Shown: positions 58,410-64,000 of the stretch, in pieces | How positions within the stretch are numbered: position 1 is the first letter of the stretch | Layout of the letters: every line of letters starts with the position of its first letter | Assembly (NCBI GenBank): GCA_050012175.1 | Contig: JBEKHR010000001.1 | Location: 186,001 to 250,000 of the forward strand | DNA length: 64,000 nt | Source: CAVROP01 sp050012175 | Lineage (GTDB): Bacteria; Acidobacteriota; Terriglobia; UBA7540 | Reading direction: 5' to 3' | Translations under genes and position numbers: made by a program | Notes under the pieces: generated by a model | What the model saw: the letters and a program-made list of their open reading frames with translations, nothing else | What the model was told of the DNA's origin: nothing | The model's database searches: none

Positions 58410-61400
58410 ATGACACCCCATATCAGCGAACTCGAGAGGATGAAGGAAGAGTTGCGCCGCGCCCAAGATGAGGCAAGCCGCGCCCAGCGCCTGCTAGCCT
58501 TCACCCAGGCCGCCCAGGCCGTACAGCGCGCCCGGACGCCCGCTGAGGTCTACCGCACAGTCGGCGAGCAGGTGGTTCGGCTGGGCTTCAATGCCGTGGT
58601 CTTCAGCCTGACGCCGGACCGGGCGAGCCTCACCATCTCCCATACGACTTTCGATCCGACCTTGCTCCAGGCGGCCGTGAAACTTACTGGGATCGCGCTC
58701 CAGGACTACCGCATGCCGCTGGTGCCGGGCGGTTTCTACCAGCGGATTATCGCGGAGGGACAGACCATCTTTACTGACCGGAATAGGACCGCCGAGATCA
58801 TTGTCGAGGGTTTGCCCGGGCCGCTGGGGCCGCTAGCCAGTCGGTTGGCGGCCTTGCTGAGGATGGAACAGGGCATCGCCGCTCGCTTGACGGTTGGCGG
58901 CGAGACGCGCGGCGTACTACTCATCACCGGGACCGGCCTGAGTGAGGCCGAAGTGCCAGCCGTGACCGCCTTCGCCAGCCAGACGGCCGTCCGCCTGGAG
59001 AACGCGCGGGTAGAGGAAGCCCTCAGGAAATCTGAAGAAAAGTACCAGACTCTGTATGAGTCCAGTGTGGATGGGATCATTTCCACTGACATGAAAGGGC
59101 AGATCCTGGATGTTAACCAAGCTTACTTGGATATGCTCGGCTACTCGAAGGACGAACTGAGAAGGTTGACCCATCAGCAGTTGACACCGCTCAAGTGGCA
59201 TGAAAGCGAAGCAGATATTCTGAAGAATCAGATATTGGCGATAGGGCATTCTGATGAATATGAGAAGGAGTATATCAGGAAGGACGGAACGGTATTCCCC
59301 ATCAGTATCCGAATTTGGCTCATGAAGAATGAACAGGGGCAGCCCGTGGAGATGTGGGGGATGGTGCGAGACATCACCGCGCACAAGCGGGCGGAGGAAG
59401 AACTGCGGGAGAGCGAGGAGCGCTACCGAGCATTCATGGTGGCGACTGCGCAAGTGGTGTGGACCACAAACGCTGGCGGAGAGGTCGTTGTGGATTTGCC
59501 CTCATGGAGGGAGCTTACAGGCCAGAGCGAAGAAGCGATTAAAGGATGGGGATGGATTGAAGCAGTTCACCCGGATGACCGTGAGCGAGCGGCACAGGCG
59601 TGGATAGAAGCAGTTGAAGCGAAAAGTCCCTACGAAAACGAATTCCGCGTGCGCAAATACGATGGTAGCTATCCGCTCTTCTTCGCGCGTGGCATCCCTG
59701 TCCTCGAAGCCGACGGCATTATTCGGGAGTGGGTTGGTACCTGTACCGACATCACCGAGCGCAAGCGAGCGGAAGCGGAATTGAAAAAACACCGCGAACA
59801 TCTCGCGGAGCTGGTAGAAGAGCGCACAGCCAAACTCAAAAGAGCCAATGAAGCACTTGAAACAGAAATCACCGAGCGCAAGCAAGCGGCGGCGGCGCTG
59901 CGGGAGTCGGAGGCAAAATACCACGCGCTTTTTCAGGCAAGTCCCGATGGCATCCTGGTCGCCGACCTTGAAACGAGGATGTTCAGGTACGCGAATCCCG
60001 CCGCATGTCGCTTGCTCGGATATTCCGAAGCGGAATTGACAACGATGAGCGTGGCCGACATTCACCCGAAGGATGATCTGCCGTGGGTCGTGGCCGAGTT
60101 CGAAGCCCAGGTCCGCGGAGACAAGATGCTGGCCGCGGGCGTTCCGTGTCTCAGGAAGGACGGGAGCATTGTCTACGCGGACATCAACGCAACCATGGTC
60201 GCCATTAACGGCACAGCATGTAACGTTGGCTTCTTCCGCGACATCACCGAGCGCAAGCGCGCCGAGCAAGCTTTGCGCGAGGCGGAAGAGCAATTTCGCT
60301 TGCTGTTTGCCGCGACCCCCCTGCCCATCTTCCTGTGGGATCTGGAGACGCTTCAGTACCTCGAGGTGAATGACGCTGCCGTCAGCCATTCCGGCTACTC
60401 CCGCGACGAGCTCTTGAGGATGCGGGTCACGGACCTCCTGCCGCCAGAAGCCGCCCCCGGCGTTCTCTCCCAAATGCAGGTGCTTCGCACCCAGTCACAT
60501 GACCGCGGCCAGGGGCGCCATAGACTCAAAGACGGACGAGTCGTTGAGGTGGAAGCTGATGGCCATGCTCTGCATTTTCGCGGACGAAGAGCGGTCCTCG
60601 GCGTCGTTCAGGACATCACCGAGCGCAAGCGAGCGGAAGCTGAGATCTTTGCGGCCAAAGAAGCTGCCGAAGCCGCCAACCGAGCCAAGAGCAACTTTCT
60701 GGCTGCAATGAGCCATGAAATCCGCACGCCCATGAACGCCATCGTGGGCATGACGGACCTTGTGCTGGATGCCGACCTCAGTCGTCAGCAGCGCGACGAT
60801 CTGAACATGGTCAAGGCCTCGGCGGACTCTCTCTTGAACATCATTAACGACATTCTCGATTTCTCCAAGATCGAGGCGAGGAAACTGGACCTTGAATGCA
60901 TCGAGTTTAGTCTGAAAGACAGCGTGGATGCGGCGGTAAAATCTCTGGGCGTCCGCGCTGCTGAGAAGAACCTGGAGTTGGTCTGCCGCTACGAGCATGA
61001 CGTGCCGGCGGCAGTACGGGGAGATCCCGGCCGACTGCGCCAGGTGCTCGTGAACCTGATCGCTAACGCGGTCAAATTTACGGAGCATGGCGAGGTGATG
61101 GTGCAAGTGGCGAAGCTGTCGGAAACACCCAAGGACGTCCAATTGCACTTCAGCGTCAGTGACACGGGCATGGGCATTCCGCGCGAGAAGCAGAAGGCCA
61201 TCTTCGAAGCCTTCACTCAGGCCGATGCGTCCTCCACCCGACGCTTCGGGGGCACAGGGCTGGGCCTGACGATTTCCTCTCAGTTGGTCGAGATGATGGG
61301 AGGACGAATCTGGGTGGAAAGCGAACTCGGTAAGGGCAGCACTTTCCACTTCGAGGTGCGCCTGGGGATGGCCGAGCCGGTGACGGAACGCGCCGCGCCA

Positions 61401-62249
61401 CTTGACACCGCTTGCCTGCAAAATATGCCCGTGCTAGTGGTCGACGACAACTCCATAAACCGACGCATCCTGGCAGAGATGCTGAGTTGGTGGGGAATGA
61501 GCCCCACTTTGACGGCCGGCGCCGCCGCCGCGCTGGCTTCGATGCAAGAGGCTCAGGCAGCCGGCAAGCCGTTTCCGCTCGTCATTGTCGACGCACAGAT
61601 GCCGGGCATGGACGGTTTCACCCTCGCCGAGCGCATCAAACTGGACCCGCGACTGGCGGGCGCGATCATTATGATGCTGACTTCCGGCGGTCAGCGAGGC
61701 GACGCTGCGCGCTGCCGGGAGCTGGGCGTGTCGGCCTACCTTACCAAGCCGATCGGTGAGTCGGATCTCCTGAGGGCCACCTTGCAGGTCCTGGGAAAGG
61801 GCGAGCCCGCCGCACGGCAAGCGCAGTTGGTCACTCGCCATTCGCTGGGGGAAGGTCGGAAGCGACTGCGAGTCCTGGTGGTCGAGGATAACGCCGTTAA
61901 CCAGATATTGGCGAAGCGTCTGGTCGAAAAGCAGGGCCACTCGGCGGCGGCGGTGGCTAGTGGCCGGGAAGCACTGGAGGCTCTCGAAAGAGGGACTTTC
62001 GACCTGGTGCTGATGGACGTGCAGATGCCGGACGTGGACGGGCTTGAGGCCGCCGCCGCCATCCGTCAGCGGGAGCGTCACACGGGGGCCCATCTTCCCA
62101 TCATCGCCATGACCGCCGGGGCCATGCAGGGCGACAAGGAACGGTGCCTCGAGGCCGGCATGGACGCCTACGTATCGAAGCCGGTTAATGTGAGCGAACT
62201 GTTTACGGCCATCGAAAGAGTGATGACCCTCGCTCGCGTAATAGAGTGA
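58410..62249 (+). CDS. hybrid sensor histidine kinase: GAF-4xPAS-HisKA-HATPase-REC-REC
   Basis: About 1279 residues from ATG 58410 (frame open from 58293; ATG 58440 also possible). No membrane segment, so cytoplasmic sensing. Order: GAF-like domain (~30-205), four PAS domains each closing with DITxxKRAE (DITAHKRAEEE, DITERKRAEAE, DITERKRAEQ, DITERKRAEA), phosphoacceptor His in FLAAMSHEIRTPMNAIVGMTD, catalytic NLIANAVKFTEHG (N box), DTGMGIP (G1), FGGTGLGLTIS (G2). Two receivers follow: VLVVDDNSINRRI/VIVDAQMPGMDG/LTKPI and VLVVEDNAVNQILA/LVLMDVQMPDVDG/VSKPV. No HPt domain; a separate HPt protein would be needed for a complete relay. Confidence 0.94.
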   Translation: MTPHISELERMKEELRRAQDEASRAQRLLAFTQAAQAVQRARTPAEVYRTVGEQVVRLGFNAVVFSLTPDRASLTISHTTFDPTLLQAAVKLTGIALQDYRMPLVPGGFYQRIIAEGQTIFTDRNRTAEIIVEGLPGPLGPLASRLAALLRMEQGIAARLTVGGETRGVLLITGTGLSEAEVPAVTAFASQTAVRLENARVEEALRKSEEKYQTLYESSVDGIISTDMKGQILDVNQAYLDMLGYSKDELRRLTHQQLTPLKWHESEADILKNQILAIGHSDEYEKEYIRKDGTVFPISIRIWLMKNEQGQPVEMWGMVRDITAHKRAEEELRESEERYRAFMVATAQVVWTTNAGGEVVVDLPSWRELTGQSEEAIKGWGWIEAVHPDDRERAAQAWIEAVEAKSPYENEFRVRKYDGSYPLFFARGIPVLEADGIIREWVGTCTDITERKRAEAELKKHREHLAELVEERTAKLKRANEALETEITERKQAAAALRESEAKYHALFQASPDGILVADLETRMFRYANPAACRLLGYSEAELTTMSVADIHPKDDLPWVVAEFEAQVRGDKMLAAGVPCLRKDGSIVYADINATMVAINGTACNVGFFRDITERKRAEQALREAEEQFRLLFAATPLPIFLWDLETLQYLEVNDAAVSHSGYSRDELLRMRVTDLLPPEAAPGVLSQMQVLRTQSHDRGQGRHRLKDGRVVEVEADGHALHFRGRRAVLGVVQDITERKRAEAEIFAAKEAAEAANRAKSNFLAAMSHEIRTPMNAIVGMTDLVLDADLSRQQRDDLNMVKASADSLLNIINDILDFSKIEARKLDLECIEFSLKDSVDAAVKSLGVRAAEKNLELVCRYEHDVPAAVRGDPGRLRQVLVNLIANAVKFTEHGEVMVQVAKLSETPKDVQLHFSVSDTGMGIPREKQKAIFEAFTQADASSTRRFGGTGLGLTISSQLVEMMGGRIWVESELGKGSTFHFEVRLGMAEPVTERAAPLDTACLQNMPVLVVDDNSINRRILAEMLSWWGMSPTLTAGAAAALASMQEAQAAGKPFPLVIVDAQMPGMDGFTLAERIKLDPRLAGAIIMMLTSGGQRGDAARCRELGVSAYLTKPIGESDLLRATLQVLGKGEPAARQAQLVTRHSLGEGRKRLRVLVVEDNAVNQILAKRLVEKQGHSAAAVASGREALEALERGTFDLVLMDVQMPDVDGLEAAAAIRQRERHTGAHLPIIAMTAGAMQGDKERCLEAGMDAYVSKPVNVSELFTAIERVMTLARVIE

Positions 62250-62749
62250 CAACGGGTTTCTTGTATCCTATTTGAGACCCCCTCGCGGAGAAACAAAGTC
62301 TGTCACTGTGTTGTGCGAGATTCAGGGAGGGCGGGTGCCAGATCGAAGGAAGCGCTCACACATTCATTAGAATAGATCGATACTACGGCCCTTCTCGGCT
62401 GTCAACACGACGGCTTGATCGCCCAGCTCCAAACTGCGGCTCTACCTTGAATTGGCCCTGCTGGATCGCAACCCTGCTGTACGGCTCTCAGCAGAATCAA
62501 TAATCCACGTTAATATGATATCCTTCCCATCCGACGGGCTGCGCATACACTTTCGATGTCCACGTCCATGCCAGAGGTAATTGAGCACATCCTCAGGATG
62601 CTTGCCTGGGCAGCGATGCACTGGATTCAACGGTACTACCACGTGTCCCGGTGTGTCGCGGCGCTCATAATCTTCGCACTTATTGCCAACAACTCTCCTT
62701 CGTTCATTTGTCGTTTTACCAGCCTCAGGACACAGAGGCCAGCCCGCGC
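62250..62749. other. intergenic region, nothing recognised
   Basis: 500 bp between convergent genes. Frames on both strands have no recognisable domain or ribosome site. No inverted repeat with a T-run was found after either gene. Confidence 0.5.
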
Positions 62750-64000
62750 TCAATCGCCGATCTTGAGGATTTGCGACAGCGGAAGATTCCGGGAAGAACC
62801 GCCGACCCAAAACTTGTAGTCGCCGGCCACGAGTTCCCATCCGCCCTTGTCAGCGTTGAAGACCGACAGGTAGTGAGGATCCAACGTCAGGTTGACCGTT
62901 TTGGCTTCACCAGGAGCGAGGTGAACCTTATCCCACCCCACCAGCCGCTTCGGGGGTTCGCCGGCGCTGGCTGGTAACGAGACGTAAACCTGCGCGATCT
63001 CCGCCCCAGGACGCGCCCCCGTATTCTTCACATTGAAGGTTACTGTCACCGCCTGCCCCTGCCTGACCTTCAAATCGGAGTAGGCATAACTGGTGTAGGA
63101 AAGTCCATAACCGAATTCGAACAGCGGTTGCTTGTTTTCGGCGTCGTACCACTTGTAGCCGACCTTCAGGCCTTCGTCGTAGTCCACCTCGAATCGCCTC
63201 GTATTCAGGCGGAAAGGCACACCGGGAATCGGGGTCGCCATGTCAGCCTCACCAGCCGGCGGCGGCTGTTTCGTAAGTTTGGGATGCGGGAGGTCCGCTT
63301 CCGCTCTTGCGAATGTAAGGGGCAGTTTTGCTGAGGGGTTCACGTCCCCGAAGAGGATGTTGGCGATGGCGTCAGCCCCGCGAATCCCCGGATACCAAGC
63401 CTCCAGCACGGCGCTCACGTTGTCGATCCAGGGCATCGTCACAGGACCACCCGTTTCCAAAACGACGATGGTGTGCGGATTCGCAGCGGCCACTGCGTTC
63501 ACCAGTTGGTCCTGATTGTCCGGCAGCGAGAGACTCGGCGCGTCCCGCCCTTCGCTCGCGGGCTGGTTGACGAACACGACGGCGATGTCCGATGCTTTGG
63601 CCAGATCTGCCGCGGCTCCGTGGTCTAGGCCCGCGTTGTACTCCACTTTGGCATTCGCCGCCTTGGCACGGATCGCCTTGAGCGGCGAGGACGGGTCCCA
63701 CACCACTCGATCAAAGTAGGGCATCGGAGGCGCGCCTGGGGGCCGAGGCGGCGGCGGCACCGCGTTTCCTCCTGGCGGATCGACCTGCGCCGAACCTCCC
63801 CCCGAGAGCACGGCGATGTCCGCATGCGATCCGATAACCGCAATCGACTTGAGGCTCGACGCGCTCAGTGGTAATTGGCCCTGCGCGTTTTTCAAGAGAA
63901 CGGTGCCCTGCTCGGCCACCCGCTGCGCCACTTCGAATCCGGCGAAAATATCCACCACCTTGCGATCCGGCGGAAGGTCAAAGAGGCCAACAGCGAACTC
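62750..64000 (-). CDS. glycoside hydrolase family 3 protein, C-terminal part (5' end beyond window)
   Basis: The frame is open to the right edge; ~416 C-terminal residues are present, reading EFAVGLFDLPPDRK at the boundary. GH3 C-terminal alpha/beta sandwich: RVAEQGTVLLKNAQGQLPL, IAVIGSHADIAVLSGGGSAQVDPP, ASDIAVVFVNQPASEGRDAPSLSLPDNQDQLVNAVAAANPHTIVVLETGGPVTMPW, AWYPGIRGADAIANILFGDVNPSAKLPLTF. Then fibronectin-III-like domain: FEFGYGLSYTSYAYSDLKV...TVTFNVKNTGARPGAEIAQVYVSLP...LVGWDKVHLAPGEAKTVNL. The catalytic nucleophile Asp would be upstream, off-window. Likely beta-glucosidase or xylosidase; specificity not readable. Confidence 0.93.
   Translation of the reverse strand, partial: EFAVGLFDLPPDRKVVDIFAGFEVAQRVAEQGTVLLKNAQGQLPLSASSLKSIAVIGSHADIAVLSGGGSAQVDPPGGNAVPPPPRPPGAPPMPYFDRVVWDPSSPLKAIRAKAANAKVEYNAGLDHGAAADLAKASDIAVVFVNQPASEGRDAPSLSLPDNQDQLVNAVAAANPHTIVVLETGGPVTMPWIDNVSAVLEAWYPGIRGADAIANILFGDVNPSAKLPLTFARAEADLPHPKLTKQPPPAGEADMATPIPGVPFRLNTRRFEVDYDEGLKVGYKWYDAENKQPLFEFGYGLSYTSYAYSDLKVRQGQAVTVTFNVKNTGARPGAEIAQVYVSLPASAGEPPKRLVGWDKVHLAPGEAKTVNLTLDPHYLSVFNADKGGWELVAGDYKFWVGGSSRNLPLSQILKIGD

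Noticed and set aside
62442..62840. Minus-strand open frame of 132 codons
   Set aside because: Overlaps the GH3 gene end in another frame and has no recognisable feature.

Overview
The window looks like part of an acidobacterial chromosome. The reasons are the gene repertoire (Oar-like TonB receptor with a carboxypeptidase-regulatory N-terminus, Tat-exported mandelate-racemase and NIPSNAP proteins, signal-peptide RraA homologue, rhamnosidase, GH3 and KduD) and intergenic DNA packed with short palindromes and 7-nt-period repeats. The phylum is an inference; no rRNA, tRNA or CRISPR was seen.

Layout. 1-9 kb: an ABC ATPase cut by the left edge, a RAYT transposase remnant beside REP-like palindromes, a coiled-coil membrane protein, rubrerythrin, a Tat NIPSNAP protein, an exported GH78 rhamnosidase and an HExxH protein, then 0.9 kb of repeat DNA. 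9.1-14.9 kb: a compact six-gene minus-strand operon encoding OMP decarboxylase, orotate PRTase, a SIR2 protein, a PRTase-fold protein and two unrecognised proteins. It is the best candidate for an undescribed, possibly defence-related system. 15-24 kb: KduD, a DUF123 protein, dodecin, DksA-like, ComF, HNH endonuclease, a TPR membrane protein, and an rraA/mandelate-racemase pair.

24.5-31.3 kb: a complete hdrCBA-flx operon (HdrABC-FlxABCD type), predicted to couple NAD(P)H oxidation by flavin-based bifurcation to ferredoxin and a disulfide. One subunit is a FlxD-FlxC-like fusion carrying two 28-bp palindromes in frame. 31-38 kb: glycosyltransferase, TauE/SafE exporter with a DUF1634 partner, a glycine-rich exported protein, a TonB receptor, a Lys/Thr-rich exported peptide with a clear terminator, and Fur. 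39.6-49.3 kb: a type II secretion/type IV pilus operon (secretin, two pseudopilins, GspF, GspE, PilM, PilN, PilO, PilP-like, pseudopilin-like protein). The second pseudopilin reading frame runs through five 42-bp repeats before its prepilin peptidase site. 49.7-52.5 kb: a secreted trio ending in an HExxHxxGxD protease.

53-64 kb: RmlD-like reductase, a degenerate receiver protein, MBL hydrolase, MarR with an operator on its -10, a DUF2254 protein, a large hybrid histidine kinase, and a GH3 glycosidase cut by the right edge.

Themes of the non-coding DNA: many gaps hold tandem tracts with a fixed 7-nt period but varying sequence. A ~275-bp element occurs twice in opposite orientation (8.5-8.8 and 39.0-39.3 kb) with a conserved TTGACA-17-TAGCCT signal. 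Several palindromic families recur.
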